Positions 1-13,500 of a stretch of 64,000 nucleotides of DNA are shown here, piece by piece. This stretch comes from Sthenelais limicola (lineage: Eukaryota; Annelida; Polychaeta; Phyllodocida; Sigalionidae). A program made the position numbers and the translations under genes. The stretch lies in contig OW804097.1 of the NCBI GenBank assembly GCA_942159475.1, positions 117,860,013-117,924,012 of the forward strand, written 5' to 3'. The notes beneath the pieces are model-generated. The model was not told where the DNA came from. It did not search any database and was given only the letters and a program-made list of their open reading frames with translations. The first letter of the stretch is position 1. Each line of letters opens with the position of its first letter.

Positions 1-637
1 AAACCATTAAGCTGATTCTCATGCGATTTTGCGCCGCAGAGGACTCTTTTGCCCTACATTCTGTGAGAATCGCATGAGAATCGGCTTAGTGGACCAGGCC
101 CTTTAAACGTACAAAGTCATGTCAGGTCATCCATAGTATGCTCTTACAGACTAGAACAGGATTTAAACCTCTTTAAGAACAGAATAGAAAAGTGTTTACT
201 ATGAAAGTATAAGTACAGAATATGTAGGAACCTAATAGAGAAAAGTTGTAATTTAATATTTGTAGTACGGAGAAGCACTATTGAATTGTAGTAAACCTGT
301 GTTAATCAACCTCCATACATTAACTCTCTTAACCTCCATGAATTTACAATTCTGACAGAAGCACACAGGGGCACACAACTTTAACTATAGTTTGAGATGT
401 CAAGTGCCAAGACGCAGAACATATTTATGTACAAAGTCAATATCAGGAAAAGCCTTGTAGGTAGGTTAAAGGTTCTATGGAACTCCTTACCCCCTGCCAT
501 GAGAGCAATAGAAGATAAAAATTACAGATCCAGATCTGATGAGTACAACCTATTTTGTATTCACTAGTTAGACATTGAATCATAAACATTAGAATAACTA
601 ATAGGAATTCATGAACTGGAGACAAAAGCTGATTTAC
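1..637. other. Intron of the EGF gene at the left edge
   Basis: AT-rich intron. Apart from the palindromic MITE at its far end, nothing is recognised. Confidence 0.6.
3..108. mobile_element. ~100-bp palindromic MITE, family H, copy 1
   Basis: Inverted arms: GCTGATTCTCATGCGATTTT on one side and its complement on the other. The second copy is in the intron at 17101. No coding capacity. Confidence 0.75.
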
Positions 638-766
638 CTCTGCTACAGTGCCGCCCTCTATGTCCAGGTTTGCAGGTGCATTCACCGGTCACATGATCAC
701 ACATGGAGTTGTGCCCACAGCGACAAACCCCAATACATTCTGGTCCGAATGTTCCCGGGGGACAGG
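638..766 (-). CDS. EGF gene exon 24, last in window: EGF-like, 129-nt module
   Basis: 129 nt, phase 1-1. [16 protein letters not shown] ... [10 protein letters not shown]. Ends in phase 1 with donor G|GTAAAT, so the gene continues beyond the left edge of the window. Confidence 0.87.
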
Positions 767-3700
767 CTGTTGTAACGAAAAAAGAGAAACAAATATTCAA
801 ACATGGAGATAATAAGAGAATAAATGACAATAAATCTATATGCGTGAGAAAGGTATAGCTGATTATAAATTTTATTTAAGGGTTATAGGGATTCAAAATT
901 CGCCTCTGAGAATTTTGATGCAAAAGATCAGATGGTTTGGGTGATTTTATTCAAGCTATTTCACCCATTTTTGACTATCAAAAAGTAGTGGTGTTGCATT
1001 TCGTGTCTGACTGTATTCAACCTTTTTAAAATGAAACTAATTCTTTTATTCCAAATTTGTCTAAAAGTAGTTCCATTTTTTAAAGGGGGGAGGGGGGCAT
1101 ATGTTATACCACCAGGTGGACAGACAAACCCTTGGAAATAATGTAAAACACAATTGAATAAAAGTAGATGTCTTTGATCATGCAAATACTATTAAATAAA
1201 TTCATGAATCACCGATCTATAATCTAGTATGTAATTATATGATCACCGAAGGGAACATGTGTCCAGTCAGTATACAGGTGGATTTGGGTTTCTGTTTAAC
1301 TACAAATTGCTATAAACATATGCTAATTTTGTCTAACTTTTACTTACGTTCTTCACAAGCGAGACCAGTGTACCCTGGTTGACATCTGCATTCCCCTGTC
1401 ATATGATTACAGGGTTCTCCTGGACCACAACTACATGTCTGGGAGCAGCGTTCTCCAAAGTGTCCAGGAAGACAAGCTAAGGAAAAAGGAAAAGAAGACA
1501 AAAGTGGTGTGTTAGAAGATAAAAAATACCACCAAGATACAAAAGTGCCCTGATATATACAAATGTCTCGGTAAAAAAAATGAAAAGTATACACCATGTG
1601 GTCCAACTGCTTAATCATTTTTAGCAGAAACCACAAGAATTTCGTCATTCCAAGCCTTTAAAAGATCATTTCCTCAATAAAATTCATTAGACATCCAAGG
1701 AGTGATATAAGCCTTTAATCTTGTCGAGACAAGTGATAGTTGTACATACGTTTGTTGCATTTCCTTCCTCTCCATCCCGGTTGGCAGTGACAATGTCCTG
1801 TTTCATGGTCACACTTTGCTCTGTTCATACATTGACACTGTTCCCCACAATCCTCTCCGTGGAAACCCTCAGCACATTCTAAACATTGAAAAGTGTATAA
1901 TTATTAGATACAATGTTATACATTTGATTACATACGTATGTGATTTCAGGGGTGCTATTCAGGGGTGCTATTTGAAAAGTCAAATTTGAGCCGAATATCC
2001 ACAAGATTGATGGAAAGTAGTTCTCTTGTTGATTTAGTATGTGATAAATACCTAATAGCATTCCATTCGGTTCGGTTCCATCTCGACGTTGGGTCAAATC
2101 GCACTCCACCCCTTTGGGGTGTCGTGCAATTTGACCCAACGTCTTGATCAATTACAAACCTCCATCGTGCCATTAGGTATAATTACCTCCACAATGAACA
2201 TCCCCTCACCCTTTACGAAAAATATGTCTGTTTATGGAGTCACTGGAGAGCATACATGTATATTTCCAATATCAATATGAGTATAGTCTTGGCATTTCTA
2301 ATGATTGCAGGATCCAAATAAGAAATTGCTAAAAAGACAATACTTACTGCTATCACATCTCTTGCCTTCATAACCTTCTTTGCATCTACACTCGCCTGTC
2401 TTTCTGTCGCATGACATACTATGTTCACAGTCACATACTTTTTCACAGTTGGCTCCAAAATATCCAGCCATACATTCTAATGGTTATAAAGAAATAATAT
2501 TTTATTCAAGAATTTTATTCAAGAATTCAACTGTTTTTGTCGAACTTGTAGTTACAACTACTCTATTTTTATATTTAATACAACAATTAATGTTAATAAT
2601 TCATTATCGGCAAATTATAACTGCTTCCTCAAACACATTAATTTGATGTATTTTGTAATTGAAGATCAGGGGCAGGGAGAATAGAATTGTACTGGAGGAT
2701 GGTAATAACCTACTCCCATTACCCAGAATAAAATCATTTGTGATCTGTTTCAGGAAAATGAGTCACAAGACGCAATATATGGATTTTGAGATATCATCAT
2801 ATCTAAATAGATGAGATCAAGTCGATTCTAATGGTAGTAAACAGCAAGGACATCTAAGTAGTGTTTCGGTATTAAAAGTTTGATATATTTATTTTTGATG
2901 CTATTGATATTTTGGTTGGATAATTACTAATAAAGTACCTAAATATACTCCAGAAGATGACCTTAGAAATGCATAGATATCTTTAATACATTGCCTTGAA
3001 ATTTCGTACATGTATTATTATCACTAGCAGCATTAGGTACGCCAAGAATTAGAATATTCCAACAAAGATATCTCATGAATAAATCACTTTGAAAAGTATC
3101 CATTTTGCGACTTATGACTCATTTTCCTGAAACATGTCACATTTGATAATAAGAAGGGTTGTATTCACAAGTACCTCTCTCACAAGCTCGTCCTGTCCAC
3201 CCGGTGGTACAGTTACAGTTTCCCGTGATGTGATCACATGTGCCTCCATTATTACACATACACCGTTGTCCACAATTCAAGCCATAGAAACCTGGAGCAC
3301 ATTCTGCAATGAGGAAACATGTCGGAGTTAAAAATAGCCCACAGTATATTTGACTCCTTCCAATTAGAAATTAGCCTGGAATATTAGTTCCAACATCACA
3401 TGTAATAAAACAAACATAAATTTAAAGAGGTTATCAGGAACGGGAGCATTAAATCCACTGGCTAGGACAGATGGACATGTAGCTGAAGTATTCAATAACA
3501 TTAAAGCCTGGGTTCCACTGCCACGCTACTTCTCCCGCTACTGCTCCCACTTCTTTGCTCCCACTACTTTTAGAAGCAGGAGCAAGTAGTGGGAGGTAGC
3601 CGCTTCAATTCAAACATGTTTGAATTGAAACAGCTACTTCCCGCTACTTCTCGTTACTTCTAGAAGTAGCGGGAGCAAAGAAACGGGAGCAGTAGCGGGG

Positions 3701-6700
3701 CAGTGGAACCCAGGCTTAAGCCTCATGGACTGGACAATGCTGTGTTCATACAACTCCATCTTATAAATAGTGCTATGAGTTCTCCACCAATGTTATTGCT
3801 GCTATTCTTGTAGTATAATAACTAAGTAATATCCAAAGGAAAAGCTTAGAGCTTTATGGAGCAAGAGGTTGGAGTGAAGTATGAAGTGAACTGTATAAGA
3901 GCACAAGTTCCAGATCTTACATGTACAAATTAATGATATATAGCCAAATTAACATTAACATAATAATACACTCTGCATCAATAAAGCAAGAAGTAAATGA
4001 TTGAATGTACTCACGTTCTTCACACTTGAGTCCGGACCAGCCTGGAGCACAGTTGCACCTGCCAGATACAGGATCACATGAAGCACCATTCTCACATTGG
4101 CACAGCTTGCCACAACTCTTGCCCCAGACCCCAGGAGAGCAGCTCTGTGTACAGCCGAGTCCTTCCCAGCCAGGTGAGCACGTGCATTCACCACTGACTG
4201 GGCTACAGTGGGCTCCATTCTCACATGAACATATAGATTGACATTCCAAACCATAAAATCTGTTGGATATACAAATAATAACCATTAATTGCTGCCAATA
4301 CAATCATCAACTTCCTTCAGATTAAATGGTTTACTGTGCAAACCATAGAATCTGTTGGATATAACATTGCTATTCTTTTATCTGTCCACTTTTTAAAAAG
4401 ATAAAAATGATATCTTGTGTAAACCTGTATAAAACTCTTAATTGATATAGTCATTTTGATAATTACTTCATTACCATGTTCAGTATAATGAACTTTCGGT
4501 AGAAAGTGTCTATATATGAATAAATTGAGGGAGTTTATATGCTATGTTATCTAATGTACCTGAGGCTCAACCCCTTACTAAACATAGGAACGTATAGAGT
4601 ACATTAATATTAGTTTTTCAATAGTCTGTGGTTGAATTATATTAACGGGGAAAGTTGACGTACCCAGAAGGACAGGGTTTTTCACAGAGAGCTCCCCACC
4701 AGCCAGATTGGCAAGTGCAGGCTCCACGTATGTGGTCACAATCGGCTCCATTCTCACAGCGACATAGGTTCTTACAGCCTGGTCCATACGTGCCATTAGG
4801 ACATTCTTAAAAATGAAATGAATTATTACCAAATTAGTGCTTGCAGACTTTTTGAATAAAACAATCTTATTGCTTTCTCTAGGGCAGCGTGCTAATTTAG
4901 AACAAGGTTCTCTGCAAAAGGTTTAAAATCAAATCAGCATTCAGATGTAAAAGATCAAAGTGGATGTCTAACAAACTAACAAACATAAGGCAACAACGAA
5001 TTTTATCATAAGGGTATTATTAATTGTATCACTTTTTTCGTCGAGTAAAATTTTGTACATTAAATGTTTGTAGCTGAATAAAAACATTTAAATACAAGAA
5101 TATATATTGACAAGACCTACTTTTATCACAGCCCTCTCCCCGCCAGCCGGCAGCACAGATACACTCGCCATCTTTAGGATCGCATTCTGCACTGTTCCTA
5201 CAGGCACACCTTGCCTTGCAGTTCCTTCCATACATCCCAGGTGGACAAGCTGTAATAAATACAAAAATGATTATTAGGGAGGTTCAGCAAGCAAACGTAT
5301 CCCAATTACGTATCCGTATCCGTATCTTTTTAGTGAATTACGTCACATTTTTATGTATAAAAGATACATTTCTATATGACAAATTTTGCTTAATATGTTA
5401 CATTACGTTTTGCCTGCCATGTTTTGCATAACCTCTTTCTTCCTTTTAACGTATGTTTGTATATCAGAGATACGGATACGTTCAACAAACGAGATTTGCC
5501 CGGAAGACCTGCATGCCACTTGGCTTGCAGACGGTATATTCTTTTCTGATTGTATGTATTGTCTGTTCAGAATAAAAATCCTATATATATATAGACTTGC
5601 TGAACCTCCCTATTAACATCTAATAATTCATATTAAATGATTTAATTAAATTGACTACCATACAATCTAGAAAGAACAAAAAAATATTTAAGCTAGTGCT
5701 AAGAAAAAGAATATACTTAATTTTGATTTCATTTTATTCAGATATAATTTGAGAAAAGCATTATAATTTATATATAATTGCTGTTCTTAGCATCAAATAT
5801 TCAAAGTTATTGTTTGCACCAAGTCAAGGGCGCATGTGTGGAGGGTAGAAAACTTTATTTTTCTGTGCCCAGTCCATAGAAAGGTTTTTGAGAAAGCCCT
5901 AATGATCCCCTAACTTTTAGGGATCAGGTGATTCCCATTAACACTTTTAGCCTTAGTCATAGCCTTGTGGTTAAGCCTATCGCTCTATGCGTTGAACTGC
6001 TATACGCATGAGGAACGTGGCTTTCTGGACTATACTGTTTTGACTGATTTTTCTCTGACACATATACGACCCGTTTTAGGAAAATGAGTCACAAGTCGCG
6101 AAATATGGATTTTGAGATATCACCATATTTGAAAACAGGAGATCAAGGGGATTCCAATGATAGTAAACACTTGGACATGTAATACATACTTCTATATTTT
6201 AAGTTTGAAAAAAAAGTTTGGAATGTTTCTGGATGGGTAATTACCAGTAACGTAACTAAATATACTCCATACAAAGGCCTTCAAAACGCAGAAATATATT
6301 TAATACAATGTCCCGAAATTTGTTACATGGATTTATATGACTATAAGTGTTAAACCCTCTACATATCAGAACATTTCAATAAAGGGATCTTGTCAAAAAA
6401 ACACTTTGAAAAATATCAATTTTGCGACTTATGACTCATTTTCCTGAAACACATCACATATTATAAGGACATAATTGTACATACGCTGGTCACACATTTG
6501 CCCAGTCCATCCTTCGGTGCAGTTACATCTACCCTTAGCTGGGTCGCACTTGGCTCCATTACCACAGCGGCATCGATCAACGCACAGTAGGCCATAGAAA
6601 CCATCGGGGCAAGCTGTGGGAATAATCAATTAAAGTTACAGAAGCTGTGGGAATAATCAATTAAAGTTACAGAAGCTGTGGGAATAATCAATTAAAGTTA

Positions 6701-7534
6701 CAGAAGCTGTGGGAATAATCAATTAAAGTTACAGAAGCTGTGGGAATAATCAATTAAAGTTACAGAAGCTGTGGGAATAATCAATTAAAGTTACAGAAGC
6801 TGTGGGAATAATCAATTAAAGTTACAGAAGCTGTGGGAATAATCAATTAAAGTTACAGAACAAGTCAATGAGAACCAATCTTGAAGTATATTTGGTGATA
6901 CAACTGCGTGTAGGTAAAGGTATCTATGGGTATTGTGTAGGAGGAATTTAATCAAGAAAGGTTGAATCATTTGAGAATATCACGAAAAATAATATGTGAC
7001 AGTTTGTTTAATTAAACTTATTGTTAACAAATGATTAAATTGATTGAAAATGCTCACGTTCGTCACACTTGTCAGAGAACCAGCCAGGTTTGCAGAGGCA
7101 TTCTCCAGACTTGGAGTCGCACCCGGTTGCATGGAGGCAATTGCAGACTTCCCTGCAGTTGACTCCATAAGTTCCCTTGGGGCAGTCTACAATTAAGAAC
7201 ACAAAGATATTTGTATTTGCATTTAAATATTTTATTCAGCATTGAGCATTATGTAATACACTATTCTCAGAAATAGCTGGTTTACGTATAAGACAAAATA
7301 ATAGGAAAAGCGATACTCGAATACGTGGAGTTTATAGCGATAAAAGATTGTAAAAACCATAACCTAGGGCTGTGTCACTGAATTCGACTTATACTATACT
7401 TATACTACTTCACTTATATCTATAGGTGTTCCCACAAAGTATATAATTGTTTTTATTCCCGCCATAAACATTTTACAAATTCACAGGCTAGAAATGGCGA
7501 ACATATCAACATATAATATGTATTGGCCCGAAAT

Positions 7535-7567
<33 letters not shown>

Positions 7568-10500
7568 TAAAAAAAATGTATGTATTGTATTGTTCTAATC
7601 TTTATTTCCACTGCCTTTACATCATATTATGTGTCAGATTTTCAGAAAATGTACAATTAGCAGATGTACACATTTAGTAAATTCTGCTAAATCAGGCTGC
7701 AATTTGGTCAATACTAGGTAAATTCAAGTATATTTGGCATTGCAGTGATTCTAGCAATCTGTTTGGTTAGGTTGAACCGTCTTTTGAACTTCATTTTCGT
7801 TTGAAATTTGGGCTATTTGAGAGGATTGGTGAAGGTGAATTGTACATTTTCAGTAAATCTGACCCGTATATATCTTTTCCTAACTATTGGTGGGAAAAGG
7901 AGGAAGTCTCTGCTGTAGCAGTTCTTCCGACTGCTCCCTTGCTCTATTTGTATGACAATATTTATAACAGGAGTCTGACATAGTCAAGCACCTAGTTATA
8001 GCAAGATAAAACATGCATCTTTTCATTCTTTCCTTCAGTCGGCTACTGCTTTTTGGTTCTGACATTACAATTAAACCCTGCCCACACACAGCCGATTTTC
8101 CCCCCGATTGTCCCCCGATTTGGGTGTTCTGATGAATCCTATGATTTCATTTCAAATCCTGGTTTATCTCTGGAAATAAAACCCGAGGATTCCTCGGGAG
8201 ACCCAAATCGGGGGGCAATCGGGAGGCAAATCGGCTGTGTGTGGGCAGGGTTTTAACTAACATTTTACAATATTTTTCGTTTAAACGCGTGTTATTACGG
8301 TCGTTTGAACGTTGCTTCCTCCAGAAATCTGGCCGAAGGTCATGCTCATAAATTGATTCATTTAAAAATGTAAAATGTCTTTACCGTCGGTACAGTGTTT
8401 GCCCATTTTTCCTGCTTCACATACGCAATCGCCTGTCTCTGGGTCACACTGGCTCTCTGCACACTCGCACTCGAATATACAGTTCTTGCCATAACGGCCG
8501 TATGGGCAAGCTGTAATTGAACGTGCAGGTATTAGTCATTTCATAGTTTAGGTATTAAAATTGATTAACTATAACTGTTCAATGGGAAATTAAAATGTAT
8601 TATCATTTCTTTAAAGAATACACACATCATTCTTTGTATATCATAGGCAATGCCTTCAAATTTAAACGAGGAAACATCTGAATTACTGTCAAACGAAAGC
8701 ATATTAAAGTAAATAATAATAGAATAAGTTGAGAGTGTGAACGTCGATGATTAATTAAAACAGTAAGAAGGTAAATGTTAAAATGTAATGATGTAAAAAG
8801 TTCTAAGATTATGTTTTGTACTTGACGAATGAGAACTATCACTTTGTGAAACTTTATCCAATAAAATTTCTTAAAAAAGAATGTCGCCTGAGATGCATAT
8901 AGGGCCTATATGTGTTCGTACATATTGCTATCGTACCTATCATTGCTATCAATTTAATTTCCTGTATATCAATAATATATATGTGATGTGTTACAGACAA
9001 ATACGTCGCAAAAATATGTATAAATATGAAACTGCTACTCACGCTGGTCACATTTCTCCCCAAGCCATCCTGGTGGACAGTTTTGTAAGCAGACGCCCGA
9101 CTGGTAGTCACATGATGTCTCGTCCGGACATTGACACTTCTTCAAGCAGCCCTCACCGTAATAACCTTCCTCGCAATGCTTGTTACAAGTATCTCCCAAG
9201 AAGCCGGGGAGGCATTGACAAGTACCGTCCTGTGCAGAAGGAATTAAGTTTCTATTTAAATATTTTTGATTCAGGACGCTATTATCATATGTTCAATACT
9301 GTACCTGGCAGATTCAATAATATATTAATTATATAATGGGGGGGGGGGCTGATTGCTTGCTTTACGCCCTATTTGACACCATACTTTCGTATATTTTGGT
9401 CCTATATGGGTCAGAATTTTAGAAAATGTACAATTCGCCTTCACCAATCTTCTCAAACAACCCACATGTAAGAGAAAAATGAGCTTCAAAATGCAGTTTA
9501 ACATAACAGAACTAATACTTGAAATCAATGCGATACCACATATACTCAGATATACCAGGTACTCTTCATTTTTCAGCTTATTTTAGGAGAATTTCCTAAA
9601 TGTGTAGAGCTGCCAATTGTACATCTTCTGAAAATCTGACTCATATATCAGGGCAATAGAGGAAACACGCTAACGAGGTAACAAAATGACGTTGATACCA
9701 CGTTGGAATGACCTCTTAACGAGGTAGAATATCCTGCTCTTTTCGAATAATATTAGCAATGGTTCTTTTAACACATTTATTACATACGTATGTGATTTCA
9801 GGGGTGCTATTCAGGGGTGCTATGAAAGGTCAAATAGCACCTATGTGCTATTTGAGCCGAATATCCACAAGATTGATGGAAACCAAGGTAAAATACTATT
9901 AAAATCAAGTTCTCTTGTTGATTTAGTATGTAATAAATACCTAATAGCACTCTGTTCGGTTTGTAATCAATCTCGACGTCGGGTCAAATAGCACTTCACC
10001 ACTTTGGGGTGTCGTGCAATTTGACCCGACACAAACCTCCATTGTGCTATTAGGTATAAGAACTGATATCTATTTTATTGTTACATGTGAAGATCAGACG
10101 GTTACCTTCGGATCACATCCTGATGAATGTATCTTGTTGCAGTCGCACTGATTGAGGCAGTTGGGTCCCCAGGAATACTTGGGACATGGCTGATTACACG
10201 ATGGGCCAAACAGACCAGCTGCACATTCACAGAACCCGAACATACGATTGCAGTAGCCACTTGCACATTGCTGGGGACATTTCTTATCACAGCCGTCGCC
10301 ATAATGCCCTATAAATGAAAGATTTGAATGAAATAATTACATTGATAATTTCTAAATTTCTAAATTAAACCCCAATAAAACTGAACAAAAAACTCAGATC
10401 CCTCTCCTGTCCAATCCGTTCTGGGGCTGAACCCCAATAATTTATAGAATTTCTAAATTTATTTAATTTAATTTTGTTTCTGATCTTGATCTTTGGTCAT

Positions 10501-13500
10501 ACTTTGGACTTTGTTCAATAGAGTTAGGTCTAGATAGACACAGCGGTGGGTGGAAGACCATGGTTATTCTGTATTGGATTATCATCTGTGAGCCCATATC
10601 TCAATGTTAATGTCCTCAATTGATTATTATTAGAACTTCATTGTACAATATACTTGTTTGTTGATAACTCAACTGTCGTTATTACAGAAGATGTGCTGTA
10701 TAAAGATACTAAATGAAAATAATAAAAAAAAAAACATTTCCACGCCAGTCATATATTTATGGCAGGCATACCAACTGCAATTCCAACGAATGAAAGTGCA
10801 GAATGATGTTATATAGCTATGGTGTATGTCAATAGGGGAGTTGCATAGCCGCCATTTTGAATCCTAATTCGCATGGCATTATGGGACTAATGGTACTGTA
10901 TAAAATCTATAGAAAACATGCCATGTTCAGCATGGACTATTTATCAATTCTCTTATATTCAATATCCACGTGTTATACATACTTCCATGACAAGTCCCCA
11001 TCTTTCCCATCATGCATTTGGTTTTCATAGAACATTTATAAAAGCTATGATATTGATAAAAACATTCTTGCAGTTTTCCATAAAATTTTTGCTAAATATT
11101 TGTAAGTCAGATTTGTACAGAATCTATCCCAGCATGCACTGTCAGAGACATGCGCAGTGAGACATGCAAATCCCCTATTGTCAGTGGAAAACATTAAAGC
11201 TCTGGTCGGGAAATTGATCATGTATTTGTTCACACAAACTTACCAGGTTGACACCCATCCTCACAGTTCTTTCCATTGACGCCAGGCGGACAAATGCATT
11301 TTCCACTTTTCGCGTCACAACTTGCACCATTTTTACATGTACAAAGGGCGTTACAACCGTCTCCCCAAGATCCCTGAAAGAATACAATCAATATAACATA
11401 AGTCTTTTAGATGTTTTGAAATACTCATTTCAAGACAATGTGACAAAATTAATGTGAAAACAAGACTGTGTAATTTAACGTTTATCTCCTGAATAAACAC
11501 ATTTTCGTATTCAGCTGCCTTTTTTTTGTTTACTTTTTATATCTTTATTATTATTTTTTCAAAGTGTTTTATTCACAAGATCACATTATTGAAATGCTCT
11601 GATTCTTAGAGTTTAGCACCTATGGCCATATGAATCTATATATGTACCAAATTTCAGGACTTTTGTCTTAAATATATCCTTGAGTTTTGAAGGCCTTCGT
11701 ATGGAGTATATTTAGTTACTTTACTGGTAATTACCCATCCAGAAACATTAAAATCTTCTTTTTTTTTTCAAAAATAAAAATATCAAACTTGAAATATACA
11801 AATACTTATTTGGTCTCCTAGTGTTGACTATCATTGGAATCACCTTAATCTCCTCTTTTCAAATATGGTGATCTCAAAATCAATTTTTTAAGACTTATGA
11901 CTCATTTTCCTGAAACAAATCACATAATACATAATTTATAGATAAAAAAATACACATCATACCTCGGGGCATGTTTCATTACAGAGCATTCCGATCCAGC
12001 CCGGTGGACAGTCGCAGCCAGTCTCCTCGGCATTACACGCCCCATTGTTCATGCACATGGAGCAGTTGAGGACGCACTCCTCTCCAAAGTGGCCTGGCTT
12101 GCACCTAACTGTAAGAACAATGTAGGCAGTCAGTATACCACAATAAAGCACCAGGTGGTTAAGGGGAACGGTAAAGGCTAGATTAAGGTATTGGGGGTCT
12201 GAGGTTACTGATGGGAAAGGGTGGTGTCCACTGGCTGCGGTAAGCTCTGCGGTAAGCTTTGCGGTAAGCTCTGTGGTAAGCCTTGCGATGGTGCTGTGTT
12301 GTTGAGGAGTGGCGAGGTCCTGCCTACATCGTCCACTGACCATGTAGGCAAGGACCTCGTCATTCCTCACCACCTACAGAACCAGCACAAACCATCGCAA
12401 GGCTTACCGCAGAGCTTACCGCAGCCAGTGGAGACCACCCTTAAAGACAACAATTGAAGCACTGCGCCTCTCATCTGAATTCATGCAAAGAAGATTTTTT
12501 TATGTAAAACCCTTGACACCAACCTTAACTTAGATCATGGTGCTTTATACAAATGTATTCATTGGAAATGATAACAATTTATTACATTAATTTTAAGGAA
12601 GTCGTGAGAGATCTAAACACAGCAAGTCAAATAGCTGAACAATCCTAATTCACTATGATAATTACTAAACATCTCCTGTACTAATTTAAGCTTAAGCCTT
12701 GTACTATGGAAGCCTTTGGAAAGGTATATTATCACAATATTTTGGAATTTGGAGACAATCCATAAAGGAAAAGATACAGGAAACAATGCGAGGGGTTTCC
12801 AGAGATGGGTCTGATCAGGTGCCATATGAACAATGCTGTTGTTAATGTGCGAAAATTGATTCAAAAGGAGTCCGTAATAGACAATATAATGTCCCTTATA
12901 GTCTATATTAATAATTTGGGAGAGTCAGTCATATTTAGTCGTACAATAGCAAATTTATCTTTAGGCTGAGGATTTCAGGAGAACTGGGTGATTAATATGA
13001 ACGAATTAAAAGAGTCATGTATGAAGAGAAAAGGGTGGTCTCCACTGGCTGTGGTAAGCTCTGCGGTAAGCCTTGCGATGGTGCTGTGATGGTGAGAAGT
13101 GGTGAGGTCCTGCCTACATGGCCAATGAACCATGTAGGCAAGACCTCGTCTTTCCTCTCCACCTACAGAACCAGCACAACACCATCGCAAGGCTTACCGC
13201 AGAGCTTACCGCAGCCAGTGGAGACCACCCTAAAAAATCAAAAACACAAGAATAGCAGCAGATCAAAAACTTGACATCAGATGGTGAACGCTAAGCGAAC
13301 TGGAGGATAAAAAGATCTTGCACAGAATAATAATGTGGCTCGGAGAAAGTCTTGGAACAGAATCTGCCTCTGGAATCCAGAATTATTGTGTTGAAAGGTT
13401 GAAAGAATAAACCGTCAGTGGAGTCGCTTGTTATAAAACAGTATACAGGACAGTAGTGCTTAGGCTAAAAGTACAATATATAGGAATCCTCCGAACACCC

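Noticed and set aside
5875..6055. Possible second tRNA-like SINE (GCCTTGTGGTTAAGCCTATC, also near 17590)
   Set aside because: Only an A-box-like word is visible; no B box or cloverleaf could be drawn.
11957..12373. Reading the EGF exon upstream into [16 protein letters not shown] repeats
   Set aside because: Those residues come from family C MITE arms in the intron; the acceptor at 12109-12110 cuts them off.
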